From: Portulaca oleracea
Taxonomy: Eukaryota; Streptophyta; Magnoliopsida; Caryophyllales; Portulacaceae
Assembly (NCBI GenBank): GCA_029582165.1
Contig: CM055871.1
Location: 54,404,112 to 54,468,111, forward strand
Direction: 5' to 3'
DNA length: 64,000 bases
Of the stretch, positions 46,564 to 58,594 are shown piece after piece. The stretch's first letter is position 1, and each line of letters starts with the position of its first letter. The notes below the pieces were generated by a model. It was not told where the DNA came from, made no database searches, and saw only the letters and a list, made by a program, of their open reading frames with translations. The translations under genes and the position numbers were made by a program.

Positions 46564-47042
46564 TCAAGCTTGGGAAAGGTAAGAAAAGAGAAGTTAGGTA
46601 AGGATATAGTAGAGATAGGTAAATGTCTCATTATCTTGTTATTATTATTTTTAAATAAGTTCAGTAATAAAATAAAGAGTTTTAAATATACATTCCCTAA
46701 AAGTATAATCTTGATTTTTTGGAAAGTAAAGTAAAATAAAATTAGATTAGGTAGGATAAAACAAGGATAGTCCTACCAAGTAAAAAAAATAGGACCTAAG
46801 CTTTACGATATACATTTTTGATTCTATTGTAATTTATTTAATGGGTAAATTAATTGCAATATTTTTTGAACTAAATTTATATAATTTTATACATCTAAAA
46901 TAATTCATTATCTATTTTATGTATCCAACTTTTATATATCCACTTAAAGAAGAGATGATCGTGTTAAAGACCCGTCCATCGGACGGGCATTGTAACTAGT
47001 CATAGAAAATAGTCCAGCCCGCCATGTTAAGCCCATGTTGTT

Positions 47043-47076
47043 CCCCCCACCCCCCCCCCCCCCCTTTTTTTTTTTT
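47043..47076. repeat. Poly(C)/poly(T) tract
   Basis: A run of C (one A interruption) passes directly into 12 T. Such tracts are prone to assembly and sequencing error, so the length is unsure. It lies just upstream of the probable leader of the NDUFAF6-like gene. Confidence 0.8.
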
Positions 47077-47937
47077 CCTTCTTACAATCAGCCATTCGAA
47101 GTCCCGCTTTAGCGCTGTGTTTCTTTACATCACCGCCCGACTACTTCGACCGGCGTCAACACTTTCCGGTCACTTGAGCTACATTCTACACGGTTAGGGT
47201 TTGAATTCTTCACTTCAATTACTAATTTGTTTTTCCTTTATTTCATTCGTATTGAGTTCATTTGTTGTGTCCAATTGAGTACCTGAAAATTCGTTGGAGC
47301 CCCCTTTTGGAAGGATTGATGGTTAATTAGGTTGTTGATTACTATGAATGCTTAATTTCATCTTAGCTTTGTCAGTTTGTTGGTTCAATTGACCTAATTG
47401 TTGTGTCCAAAAGGTTGGATTGTTTTCTTGTGATTGATTTCTCTTGTTCAATTGATGACCCATGGCTGTAAATATGGTAGTCAACAAAATTTAGTATAAT
47501 ACTAGGGCACCCTAGGCTGAGTAAGTGATCCAAATATGGCGTATTGCATCCTTCAATCTAACAGTGCCTGCATTGACTTGTGTTTGGGATTTTGTTTCAC
47601 TTTCATAGATTTGTTGAAGAGTAGGGTTTCTATGGTTATTTATTCAATCTTTGCCCCATTTTCCATACCCTTGATTGTTATTGGCTTCGTATTGTGTCAT
47701 TTTCAATAAGATTAATTAGAATTTATTACTGAAAATTGAGGATAAAGTTCGTTCTTTTGCATCTGTTAATGAAGTTTGTGGTTGTGGTTTCAATGAACTT
47801 AAGTTGATGTATTTCTTGATGACTTGCATTTCCCATTTCTTTGGGTTTCCGAGCTGGGGCGAAAAAAGATAGGGACGGTGTGCTGGTGGAATGTGAATGT
47901 AAGACACTGTACATTCCACAATCATTCATAGATTTCT

Positions 47938-48315
47938 TTCTTAGAGTATCTTGATGGAAGATTTGTCATTCAAAACTGAGATCATTACTTACAAACAGGG
48001 AAGATTTACACACTGAGAGTTCAATATGTCTCAATTTGTGATACAAAATATGTCTCAATTGTGACAAGGGGTTGCACGGAACTGGAAAGCTAGTGGTTTT
48101 CTGAGGTTTACTTGGTTTTGCTACTGTAGGCTGCATGCATTTCTTTCCTAGACTGTCTTTAATAGAAGACTCAACATTCAGGACTAAGATCATACTCAGA
48201 ACTGGGAAAGATTTATACTAGACTTTAATATGTCCCAATTTGTGAGAAGGGGTTGCAAGAAACTAAGCAAGCTGGTGTTCTGAGGTTAACATGGTTTTGC
48301 TAGTGTATGCTGCAT
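47938..48315. repeat. Diverged tandem duplication, about 205-bp unit
   Basis: The order tttctt(t)c-ttaga, gaagatttgtcattcaaaac / gaagactcaacattcaggac, gggaa(a)gattta, caatatgtctcaattgtga / taatatgtcccaatttgtga, aaggggttgca and ggttttgcta occurs twice. It lies in the presumed leader intron of the NDUFAF6-like gene. Confidence 0.65.
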
Positions 48316-48904
48316 AGCTTTATGAAAATTGATCTACAATTATGTTTATGTGTTTATGCATGGTTATCCATATCTTGAGTGCCTGATTGGTCAAGTTTAT
48401 CATGCTGATAAGTCTGCCCCATGTGGTCTAGGAATTTGGACTCGATATTGATCATATCTGTGGGATTGCCAACTTGAACTGACCTCCTCCTTCTTTTCAA
48501 CAATTCCGTATCATATTTCTCCATATTGATAAATGATTGGCTCTTATTGAGACAAATATTGGTGTAGCCAATGATATGGCATGTAGAATATAAGGGAAAT
48601 GGTTTGAAATAGACATTCCTAGCTTAAATTGCTGCCTAACATAGTGCTGAGTTCAGCAAACCATCTTGCATGAGTTTTATTTTTTCATTTATACTTTGAG
48701 TTCTTGAATCCTGAATAGTGAATAGCAACTGATTAATAGGTTTGATATCAGAAAATTGACATTTTGTAAAGGTTAAATCAAAACTGGGTGCAGGTTTGTC
48801 CGGCTATGCTTGTCTCCATGCTATTCATTGATATCTGTTTCATTGTTTGACTCGTCTCCGCCATGTATACTTATTTTTGTAGGTGTGATTGCAATTAAGA
48901 TTTC

Positions 48905-49816
48905 ATGAATTTGGGTCCAAAATCCAGCAGCCTAAGGTCTGCTTTCTCATACTGCGTACAGCAAGTTCGCAACTATGACTACCACCATTACCTCTGCCTC
49001 CTTGAGCTCCCCCCTGAGATGCGGAGAGCAGCATTCGCTCTCCGCGCGTTCAACATAGAAACCGCCAAAGCCATGGACGTCGCGTCTGACCCCAAAATCG
49101 GCTTGATGCGCCTTCTTTGGTGGCAAGAAGCCATTGACAAGATCTACACAAACAAACTGATCGAACACCCGATCGCCCAGGCCCTTTCTTCGGTCGTATC
49201 AGACCACAAAATCACCAAAGCATGGATGAAAAGATCGGTTGAGGCCCGGATCCACGACGCGCAAAGGGAACCCGACGAAATCCCAAAGACAACCGAAGAG
49301 CTCGAGAAGTACGCCGAGGACACACAATCCACCATCCTGTACATGACCCTCCAATCCGGGGGCATCAACTCCACATCAGCAGATCACGCCGCGTCACACA
49401 TCGGGAAAGCCAGCGGTCTCGCCCTGCTGCTGAGGTCACTGCCGTATCACGCCAGCCGTCACCGCCAGTTCGCTTACATCCCCGCTGACGTGGCGGCCAA
49501 ACACGGGTTGCTGATCAAGGACGGGGGCCAGACCGGGATCAGCATTGACTCCCGCGAGGGGCTCTGTAATGCCGTGTTTGAGATGGCCTCGGTGGCTAAT
49601 ACGCATTTACAGAAGGCCCGATCATTGGCGAAAACTTTGCCTTCCGAAGCTGTCCCTGTGCTACTGCCTGCTGTTCCAACTCAGATTCTGTTGGATTCCC
49701 TGAGACGGGTGAATTTCGACGTGTTTGATCCCAGGTTGCAGCGTGGGGTACTTGGTATTTCTCCGGTGTGGTTTCAGCTGAAATTGAAGTGGCATTCATG
49801 GAGAGGGAAATACTGA
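48905..49816 (+). CDS. NDUFAF6-like complex I assembly factor
   Basis: An uninterrupted 303-residue frame of the squalene/phytoene synthase fold. The opening (SYCVQQVRNYDYHHYLCLLE, then RRAAFALRAFNIE) and GLMRLLWWQEAID are characteristic of the NDUFAF6 branch, needed for assembly of mitochondrial complex I and not a prenyl synthase. The aspartate-rich substrate motifs of true synthases are not evident, which fits. Later blocks are GKASGLALLLRSLPYHASR and LLPAVPTQILLDSLRR, near the usual C-terminus. The coding exon is preceded by an AG at 48881-48882 and a long stretch without coding sequence, so a leader intron starting near 47.2 kb is likely. The N-terminus is short for a mitochondrial presequence, so an upstream coding exon cannot be excluded. 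Its GC-rich codon use differs from the introns around it. Confidence 0.88.
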   Translation: MNLGPKSSSLRSAFSYCVQQVRNYDYHHYLCLLELPPEMRRAAFALRAFNIETAKAMDVASDPKIGLMRLLWWQEAIDKIYTNKLIEHPIAQALSSVVSDHKITKAWMKRSVEARIHDAQREPDEIPKTTEELEKYAEDTQSTILYMTLQSGGINSTSADHAASHIGKASGLALLLRSLPYHASRHRQFAYIPADVAAKHGLLIKDGGQTGISIDSREGLCNAVFEMASVANTHLQKARSLAKTLPSEAVPVLLPAVPTQILLDSLRRVNFDVFDPRLQRGVLGISPVWFQLKLKWHSWRGKY

Positions 49817-50287
49817 TTGTCAATGCTGTCTGGGGATCCAGATGTAGGCAACCTTTCCCCATCAACTGAAGTTCATGGAGAGTCTAATTCCTACAGACAC
49901 ATTAAGTATGGATTGTTTTGTCGGTTGTAAACTAATAATTTGCTCTAAACAATGCAGCTGCTTCAGGGCTCTTATTAGTCTGACATTCTTGAGCAGTGGT
50001 TGTAGGTTTAAGATACAGGGGAGTGTTTTTTTCTGGTGCTCCCGGTTTGAAGAGTGAACTTCTGCCATTTTCCTGGTCTGATTTTATTCAAAGAAGGTGA
50101 GAATTTCACTGTTGGTTGCACATTTTTGTGGCTAATAAAAGTTAAATGTCTTTCTGAGTTTACATGTATGTACTGTGGTCATTTGGATCGAGAGATTGTG
50201 TGTGTCCAAATTATCTTTTGTAAAATAATTTACCATGTTTCACCACTGTGTGATTTTTTAAAAGCAAAAATTATAGAAAAAATAATA

Positions 50288-50311
50288 CGCTAGAAGGAGG
50301 GCTTAAACCTC

Positions 50312-50344
<33 letters not shown>

Positions 50345-50361
50345 AACTGAGCTATTCCAGC
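50288..50361 (-). tRNA. tRNA-Asn (GTT), with altered T loop
   Basis: The 74-nt minus-strand sequence folds as a full cloverleaf. The acceptor stem GCTGGAA pairs with TTCTAGC (one G.T), the D arm has AGCTCAGTTGGTTAGAGC, and the anticodon loop CTGTTAA carries GTT. The acceptor, anticodon and variable parts match plant tRNA-Asn as I know it. The T loop reads TTTAAGC where nearly all tRNAs have TTCAAGC: position 56 is T, not C. That base is also in the internal B box of the Pol III promoter. No intron. It lies about 470 bp after the NDUFAF6-like gene on the other strand. Confidence 0.9.
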
Positions 50362-51495
50362 TTGTTGGTATTACATACCCTTGTATAACATCTTATCCTG
50401 TGTGCTTAAATTTTACTTTGTTGACACAGAATCCTAGTAGGTGCACTTGGTAGAATCTATTTGTCATGAATTAAATGTTACTCCTTATTGCCATTTTATT
50501 TGTCATGAGTTAAATATTTTATAGTTTCTAGTATCTTTGTTTGATTAATAATTTCATGTATAATATCTTATCAAAAAATTATAACATTATAGTCATACTA
50601 TAGTGTTTTCTGTAACTAATATAATGATATTAATTTTGTATACTAAAACATTGTACATTTTGAGAATTAACAATCAAAATTTTCAAATTTTAACTGAAAA
50701 AAATTATTACAATTATTATGATTAAGTTTAAAAAACAGTATCGCCAGATATATAATTTTTTGGTGATTGTTCGAATACAGGGGTGACTAATAATTTACTT
50801 GAGCTGGCTCTAATAAAAATCACTCCTTAATAAATTATTACTCACACAGTCACATTCATATCAAAAAGTCATTTTAATATCACTAATTACCTATTAGTCA
50901 TAGTAAAATGTAAAAAATGCTACGTATGAAGAATTCATTTCACAATAAATTTAGTGTGATGGTCTTATAGTAAAATTTGCTTTAAAAAATGGCTAACTGT
51001 CAACTTATTTTTGGAAATTTTCCAACCCAAAACAAAAACCCACCATATAAGGTACATATGGTTAATTTGTTATATACTCCGTAGTATTTTTGTACTGTGT
51101 TATCCGTTTGACCATTTCTACACTACTCTGTTCTGTTAGATAAAGCCATCGTGAAATTTGCAGGAGAAGAGGTGCATTCCATTCATCAAAGTAAAGGATA
51201 AAGAAGCAGAAAGCAGCCAAATTTATGCCGAGGATTCATCAAGTCATCGAGATTTACAAGAAATCTACCCAGAAACGCATAACGTAAACCCTTCCCCAAC
51301 CCAATATTTACAACACTTTGCACATTTTGGACCCACTCTTTTCACGTGTCAATCCCTCCTTTTGCATGGCGTTAATGTCTCTTCTTCCTTCCCCTCTTTT
51401 CTCTTCAAAACTCTCCCAATTCCTCCTCTAAACCCCATCTTCTTCTTAGCTTAATTCTCCCTCTTTTCTCTCTTTCTCTCTTCATAGAATCATCC
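50362..51495. other. Intergenic, upstream of the VPE gene
   Basis: AT-rich, no gene recognised. A pyrimidine-rich leader (ccctcttttctctctttctctc) ends shortly before the VPE start codon at 51496 and is probably its 5' untranslated region. Confidence 0.5.
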
Positions 51496-54400
51496 ATGGC
51501 GAAATTCAGTATGAGCCCTTTGATTCTGACACTCCTGGGTGCAGTAATTTTGGGGTCTTTGTGGGTTTCTGAGTGCAAGTTTTTCGAGATGAACATCAGA
51601 ATGCCAACTGAGAAAAAACAGTCTGAGTCTAAAGATGATGAAGAAGTTGAGACGAGATGGGCTGTTCTTGTTGCTGGCTCTCAGGGTTTTGGGAATTACA
51701 GGCATCAGGTTTACCTAAAATTTCAATCTTTTTGGTCAAATTTGTATTGGGTTTTTGTTTTTGTGGCTTAGTTTGTTGTTGGGATGATGCAGGCGGATGT
51801 TTGTCATGCGTATCAGATACTGAAGAAAGGAGGGTTGAAAGATGAGAACATAGTTGTGTTTATGTACGATGACATAGCTAACAACCCTTTGAATCCTAAG
51901 CCTGGTGTCATCATCAATCATCCTGAGGGTGATGATGTTTATGCTGGTGTTCCTAAGGTACCCTTTTCCTTTTTTTGAAAGAAATTCACCTTGGAATGGT
52001 GAATTTTCACTTGTTATATATGGTGAATTTGATCTGTCATGTTGTTCTTTATGCTAGTGTATGGTTGTTTGATGTTAGTTCCTTTTGTGTAGTGTCTGAT
52101 GGCAGAAACAGCATTTTATGGGCTGGAATCATCATGAGCTAATTGTGTCCATTTCAATGTGCTCTTTTTTGACTTTGAATTCTTGTATATATAGCACTAC
52201 AGTACTTTTAAATTACCATGAGCTAATAATAGTAACTTTTGCAGTGGTGAATTCTGACACGAGTATATATGTTTGACATCCAATTTTTACAATATGTGGA
52301 GTTTAGGTCTTTTTTGCCTATGATTTCTTCTATATATGCCATGCTTGGTTGGGAGCCTTTTATTGGTTTTGTTGTTTACATAGAGAATGGATTAAAAGGG
52401 TGTGATTAGAGTCTTATTTGAAACTTATATAAGAGAGCGTCGCGTAAGAATGTAAGGGAAATTTTTCCTGAAGAAAATTCCCATGGGAAAGATTACCCCT
52501 ACCCCTCTCTGCAGGAAATTTTTCGTTGAGTGAAGGTGGTAAATTATCGGCCCCTTGTAAAATTTTCCCAAGACCCAAATGCAACGAAACATGGGAAAAG
52601 TAGTTCAACTTCGGAAAGTTTGACCAATTTCCCCAGGGTTTTGATCAACCAAACGCTGTCTAAACCATTTTGGTAGTGGTGGCACTGATGTGATAAACAA
52701 CTGTGACAGGATTACACAGGTGGGAATGTGACAGCGCAGAACTTTTATGCAGTATTACTCGGTAACAAGACCGCTGTGAAAGGCGGCAGCGGGAAGGTGG
52801 TTGCTAGTAAACCGAATGACCGAATCTTCATATACTACTCTGATCACGGAGGTCCTGGTGTTCTTGGTCAGTATATATACATACTCTCTGTTTAACATCT
52901 CAATTCTCCAACCAAACATTTATCATTGAAGCTATACCACTCAGTCCAAAAGCTTAGATTAGCTTAAGTTGATGGTTGTTTTGTACTAAGATCCACTACA
53001 ACCCTTTGGAAATTTCTGAATCCTTGCTTTCTTGCAGGTATGCCGAACATGCCATACATCTATGCGAAAGATTTCATCGAAGTTCTAAAGAAGAAGCATG
53101 CTTCAAAGAGCTACAAGGAAATGGTATGATATGATTTGTAGCGATCTCTGCCTATAGATGCAGCTCGTTAACTAACTGAAGTCCAATGATGTACACTACA
53201 CAGGTACTATACATTGAGGCATGTGAAAGTGGAAGTATTTTCGAGGGAATGATGCCTGAAGATATTGATGCGTATGTCACAACGGCGTCTAATGCTGAAG
53301 AGAGCAGTTTTGGGACTTATTGTCCTGGGATGAGACCTCCACCGCCGCCAGAGTACATGACATGCCTTGGGGACTTGTATAGTGTTGCTTGGATGGAGGA
53401 TAGGTAAAGCATTCTATCCTAACTATGTACGAATTAGGCAAGATTTGTTAGTTTTGTAGGTGGATTCTGCAAGTCGGCCTTTTTATAACACATCCACTAC
53501 TCTCGGTGTGGGTCCTGCTTGACAAAGATCTGAGAAGATGTAATATAAATCAATGTAGATCTAAATGTAGATGGCTGAAAATATTTGGAAGTGATTGAAT
53601 TCCCATTTGTTAGAGTATAAACCATTGTTGGACCTTCAGTCTTCAACTATGACTTTTGAATGTAGATAGCCGAAAGTATTTTGGCCCATTTGTAAGAGTC
53701 TAAACCATTCGTGGGCCTTCAATCATCAACCTAAGTCTTCTAAATGAAGACGGCCCAAAATATTTGGGAGTTAATGGATTCCCATTTGTTGGAGTATAAG
53801 CCATTCTTGGGCCTTTATGGTATGAGAAACTTTCCGAATAAGATTCAGAGCCTTACTCTCAACATCATCGTGACTTGTGTAACTTAAGGGTGGAAATTTT
53901 CTTTGTGTGCAGTGAGACTCACAACTTGAAAAAGGAAACAATCAAGCAGCAATATGAAAAGGTAAGACTAGTGTGAAATTCAAGCACATTCTTAACCGAT
54001 ATTTTCATGTGTACAACCAAGCGAACGTCTGTTCCGACAGGTGAAAGAAAGAACATCAAATTTCAACATGTTCACAATAGGATCTCATGTGATGGAGTAC
54101 GGGAACAAGAGCATCAAGCCCGAGAAGCTTTACTTGTACCAAGGTTTCGATCCTGCGTCCGTGAATTTGCCGGGAAATAAACTTCCTCTTGACATTAAGA
54201 TGGATGTCGTTAATCAAAGAGATGCTGATCTTCTATTCCTTTGGAAAAAGGTATGTAATAACTCTTGCCTATTAATCTTATCGTTCTATGTGGGTGAAAC
54301 ACGTGTGTTCTTATTTATTGAGTGGTTTCATCTTGGCTGGTGTAGTATGAACGATCGAGAGGTGAGCCAGAGAAAAGGCGCAAAATCCATGATGAGATAA

Positions 54401-55180
54401 CCCGAATAATGAAGCACAGAGTTCACTTGGATGGGAGCATCGAGTTAATTGGGAAGCTTCTATTTGGACCGAGCAACGGTCCTCATGTCCTCACCTCAAA
54501 AAGGAAGCCTGGAATGCCCCTTGTGGATGATTGGGATTGCTTGAAATCAATGGTAATGAAAGAGACTAATCCTCCTATGAAATCTTTAATTAGGGTTATC
54601 AAAAAACTGTCCAACCCGAAATCCGGTGTAGTCGGAGTTGGAGAAAAAAAACCTAGTGCTGTCACTTATGATCAACTTTGGCCGATCTAACAGAAAATCC
54701 GGTCATGATATTTTTCAATTTTCCAATTTTCTATTAACAGAACCAAGTATTTGATCTGAATTTAGGCTTGTTCGGATTGGTTGACCCAGAAAATACCCGA
54801 AAAAAGTCTGTGCTTAGATATGAACATTGCATCCTATATTCGATTTGTCCGGATTTTTGATAGTTCTATCTTTAGCAGCATTATTCCTAGCTAGTGTAGT
54901 TGACTAGTAAACAGTTTTTTTTGCCATTGTGGGTCTTGTTATAGACAGTTTTATCTCGACAGTCATATCGAATCACCTTGAATTGTTCCAACTGCAGGTA
55001 CGGGTATTCGAGGAGCAATGTGGGTCCCTAACCCAATACGGCATGAAACACATGCGAGCCTTTGCAAACATATGCAACAAGGGCATATCACGTCGTGAAA
55101 TGATGGAGGCTTCCATTGCAGCCTGTGGCCGACACAATTCGGCCCAATGGCAACCTTCGCAGCACGGTTACAGCGCATAA
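51496..55180 (+). CDS. Vacuolar processing enzyme (legumain)
   Basis: Nine exons: 51496-51708, 51793-51957, 52710-52866, 53038-53123, 53204-53403, 53913-53961, 54041-54250, 54346-54552, 54998-55180. They give 489 residues, the usual length and exon number. This C13 cysteine protease cleaves after Asn/Asp in the vacuole, maturing storage and defence proteins and taking part in cell death. A signal peptide ([19 protein letters not shown]) precedes a short acidic propeptide. [18 protein letters not shown] opens the catalytic domain. The catalytic His lies in YYSDHGGPG and the Cys in YIEACESGS. The C-terminal prodomain holds DDWDCLKSM and [15 protein letters not shown], ending in the family's GYSA tail. 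All splice sites are GT-AG with matching phases. It resembles the vegetative (beta/gamma) group, but the exact class is unsure. Intron 2 carries a Tourist-like MITE. Confidence 0.95.
52433..52660. mobile_element. Tourist-like MITE in VPE intron 2
   Basis: Left end GAGAGCGTCGCG, right end reverse-complemented GACAGCGTTTGGTTGATCAA, TAA on both sides (52430-52432, 52661-52663). 228 bp, non-coding. The same family is at 58328-58590. Confidence 0.7.
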
Positions 55181-55559
55181 GAAGAAGTGGTTCCCATAAC
55201 TCTCAGTCCTTTACAGTAGTTGTTAGACTACGTCGGTCTGTGGTGTCGCATTGTACTATATATGTCCTGTTTCCGTCTTCTATGCTGGATTGATGCGTAC
55301 ATTTCCTCTATGAACTGAACTGGCAAACTGAGTGCTGTGTTTTTACCAGTGCTTTATTGTTCATAGATGATTAATCAACCCTCGAATAGGCGGTTATTGC
55401 AATAAATTACGGGTCTTTCAGGAGGTAAATTTACGGTTCCCACGCTTTTTCACTCATTTACGAAATGTTTTTTCACTCGTTTATGAAATGTTTGCAAAAA
55501 TAAAAAATAATATTTGATGGGTAATCATCCATCTATAAACCCATATCATGTGGTGATAT

Positions 55560-55856
55560 TTATGGCCCAAAATCTAACTACCCAGCTTTTTGGGAAGCTT
55601 TTAGCATTTTGGATAGCTTTTAGTTTTTTGACCAAGCTTAAAAAGCTAATTGAGGTGTTTGGTAAGTAACTTTTTATTTTAACTTTTTGGACCCAATAAG
55701 CTAGTTTTTAAAAAAGTAACTTGATGAAGCTTTTTGAGTTAACTTTTCATAAAAAGCTACTTTACCAAACATTTTTCCTACAATCAGCTAACTCAAACAG
55801 CTAAAGTCAAATAGCTAATCTAAACAGCTATCAGCTAGTTGCCAAACAGGACCATA
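55560..55856. mobile_element. Foldback MITE rich in AGCTTTTT words
   Basis: The left arm (agctttttgggaagctttta, then ttgaccaagcttaaaaagc and aggtgtttggtaag) is mirrored on the right (ccaaac, aaagctac, agctaatc, agctagttgccaaacagga). Such gctttttgg/ccaaac elements are common near plant genes. The exact ends and target duplication are not clear. Confidence 0.5.
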
Positions 55857-58327
55857 AAGCGACATGAATCAACCCAAGCAAAAAATGACCCAACCCAGGC
55901 ACGAATCTTGTTGACCTCAATTGACCCAATCCAAATTGGTCCATTTCGAACATGATCCAATTAAGTGTCTCAGTTACCAGAGAGGTTAGACGTGAGAAGG
56001 GGTTAAACCCGTCTTCATTTTAAAGATAGGGACTACTAAAACTAAACAGACAATCCCTCATTTACTGCACGGTCACACCTTTTGTTGCTCTTCCCTTTCC
56101 TGCACCCCAATTTTCCAACCAAAGGAACAAACTTGTTACATTTGCTAGCTCCATGAACCGAATTTGTGAAACGGGTACGTGTTTTAACAAGTAATACATA
56201 CATATATAGTTTGTAGGTGATTAATAGCGAGTTCACATATATAGTTTGTAGGTGATTAATAACGAAACTCGCCCGAATGTGAATGATTGCTTGTGGGGGG
56301 TCACATATTAATGTAGTGAGTATAATTAGAACTTTGGCTGTGGGGCTGGGGTGGGGAGACCATGTTTATATCATTATATGGTCCCTTGATGTTTCCCCAA
56401 CAAGCATGCGAACATGCAAGTTTACGTGCACAAGTTGACATACGTGTGGGTCCGACCGGTTCGTGGCCGTGTGGACTGTGTGGGCCTCCGGCGTGGGGCT
56501 CTAATCGGTTTGTGTTCCGTGTAGGGGTGGTCGGTGGACCGGATAGTGTGTAGTCGTGGAGATTGCTTATTCGATATGGCTAGGCTCTTTTTATAGCTAA
56601 TAATGATATAAGGGATTCACATTATTCAAATCTAAACATTGATTGATATTTAATTGATCCGAATTTAAACAAGTTTCAAATTTTGTCAGCTCTCGCCAAA
56701 ATAGATGTTCAATATTGAGAAGGTTTTTTGCGTTTTCTTTATCATAATTAAAAATCTCATGAATCAGCCAGAGAATACATTTGAAGCAGGCAAGTTGTCA
56801 TAGAGACAGAGTCTTGGTTGCCTACGGAATATATATTACCGACATTGCCCTTTTTTTTTATAGCTTTAGTTGTTTCTGCTAGACCTGAGTACCTGACATA
56901 ATGATTCGAATCTAATTGTGAACCATATCATGCATGATTTGAATCTAAATGTGAACCAACATTTCAAACATCTAAACGTAAAGTAGATTTGGATTCAAAA
57001 ATAATCTGAATCTAGCTATCAAGGTTCAATCCATCAATTCACGATTCATTATGAAATTTGATCCGATAGAAATTGAAATTCAACTGAATAAGCATTTGTT
57101 GACATTAACACAAATTTGAGGAGTAATCAAACTCTAATTGAATATCAAAGAGAATTTCGAAATGAAAAGCATTTGAATCAAATAATCAAGTTTAGAGTAG
57201 GTTGCAGTCTTGGTGGGCTTGGTTTTACGCTACTTTGTTTGTACTACATTATGAGGTTGTGTATCTTCTCATTTGGTCATTTTCTTTTATTGCTGCTTTG
57301 ACTATTATTTTGGAGATCTTTATTTGAGAACTGTAACCTTTAATAACTTTGAATAATAAAAAAAAAGAGGAGGAAAAAAAAAACAAAAGCATGTGAATTG
57401 AGTGATTGAAGTAGAGTTTCTAGGCCCATAGAATTGTCCTGAAGCAAGATATTAATCCAGAAAGAGTACAAATTTGGTGTGATTGGGGTTGAGATTAAGA
57501 TTCTAAACCACTCATTAGCAACTGGCCAAAGTACTCTATTAGTACTTAGCCACAAGCCAACAACCATACATAGCTGTCACTTTTTGTCAAGTTTAGCAAC
57601 ATTGTTTATGTTCTCCGAATTACATATATACCAAGATCCAAATCATTTTGTCATTTTTTAAGGGGATCATAATCGTAACCTCTCGAAGATATTCATGTTT
57701 TTCTTTGTTTTTACTTAGTTTCTCAAAGAATAAAATTTTAGCTACACTATCTTATTCATTGAATTGAATCAAGTTGTGCTCTATCTTATTCATAGATCCA
57801 ACCGTATACACTATCTTATTCATTAAATCAAGTTGTAAACAATTATTTATAATAATTTAAAACGAAAAGAACACGAAGAATTAACTCTAATTTATCATTT
57901 TCAGCTATCTTTTTTTTGTTTATAGCTATCATACTGATATTATTATTTATGTAATGCTGTTCCAAATTCTTCAACTTATTCATACTTTAAATTATTAGAA
58001 AATAAGGAAAACAAAACACACAAAACAATAACCGAGAAATAAACTAACATATCTCATATATAATATAATTTGGACAATTTGATGGGGGCTCAAAACAATA
58101 GAGAAAAAAATAAAACTGTACAACTTTGACTTTCACCCACATTGACTACAACCTCACAACCTTTATATATATCTATGCCCACCCTTCCAATAAAAAAAGG
58201 AAAAAGAAACCCAAAAAAAAACTCTAGCAAAGTCTTAATTACCATCTAATTAGAGCTAATCTTATGGGCATAATTCATAAACATAGGACAATATACAATT
58301 GGTTTGAGATCACCGTGACATTATTTA
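55857..58327. other. Intergenic between VPE and SAUR
   Basis: No convincing gene. The frame at 56362-56553 is GC-richer but matches nothing I know. A short duplication, tatatagtttgtaggtgatt-aata-cga, lies at 56202-56265. The words acttattc and caagttgt repeat near 57750-57840. Nothing else was seen. Confidence 0.45.
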
Positions 58328-58590
58328 GAGAGTGTGGTAAGAATTTTATGAAATTTATCATGAGCAAAATATTTTTGGTTAAAACTTCCCTCACAAAATA
58401 ATTACCGATATGAAATTGTGATCCCGCATAAATTTTTCACATGACTCAAGTTTAACCAAACACGGACAAAACAAGTCCACTTAAAAAAATGGACCGATTT
58501 CACCGAAATTTTTGATTAACCAAACGCTCTTCTAGTAATTTACGACTCCTAAATCCACAATTTACACAATCATATTTACCAAACGCTCTC
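58328..58590. mobile_element. Tourist-like MITE abutting the SAUR stop codon
   Basis: Left end GAGAGTGTGGTAAGAA, right end reverse-complemented GAGAGCGTTTGGTAAATA, with TTA on both sides (58325-58327, 58591-58593). Its right target duplication is 1 bp from the SAUR stop codon (58595-58597). An internal copy of the right end (accaaacgctcttctag, near 58520) suggests a truncated second element. Confidence 0.75.
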
Positions 58591-58594
58591 TTAG

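Larger units (their letters stand above)
44284..46999 (+). mobile_element. Candidate non-autonomous Helitron
   Basis: The left end TCTATTATAAAAGGGGGAG resembles the TC...AAAAG starts of plant Helitrons and begins 4 bp after the 3' end of another Helitron. The right end has the hairpin cccgtcc-atc-ggacggg (46971-46987), 8 nt, then CTAG and T. No Rep/helicase gene is present. The 2.7-kb body holds a Tourist-like element and a set of palindromes. The 3' end is well supported, while the 5' end is inferred and its flanking base is C rather than the usual A. Confidence 0.45.

Noticed and set aside
55955..56025. tRNA- or SINE-like words (gagaaggggttaaacccgtc)
   Set aside because: No cloverleaf can be drawn and no second promoter box is present.
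56362..56553. GC-richer 63-residue frame
   Set aside because: No family resemblance, no splice context, no promoter evidence.
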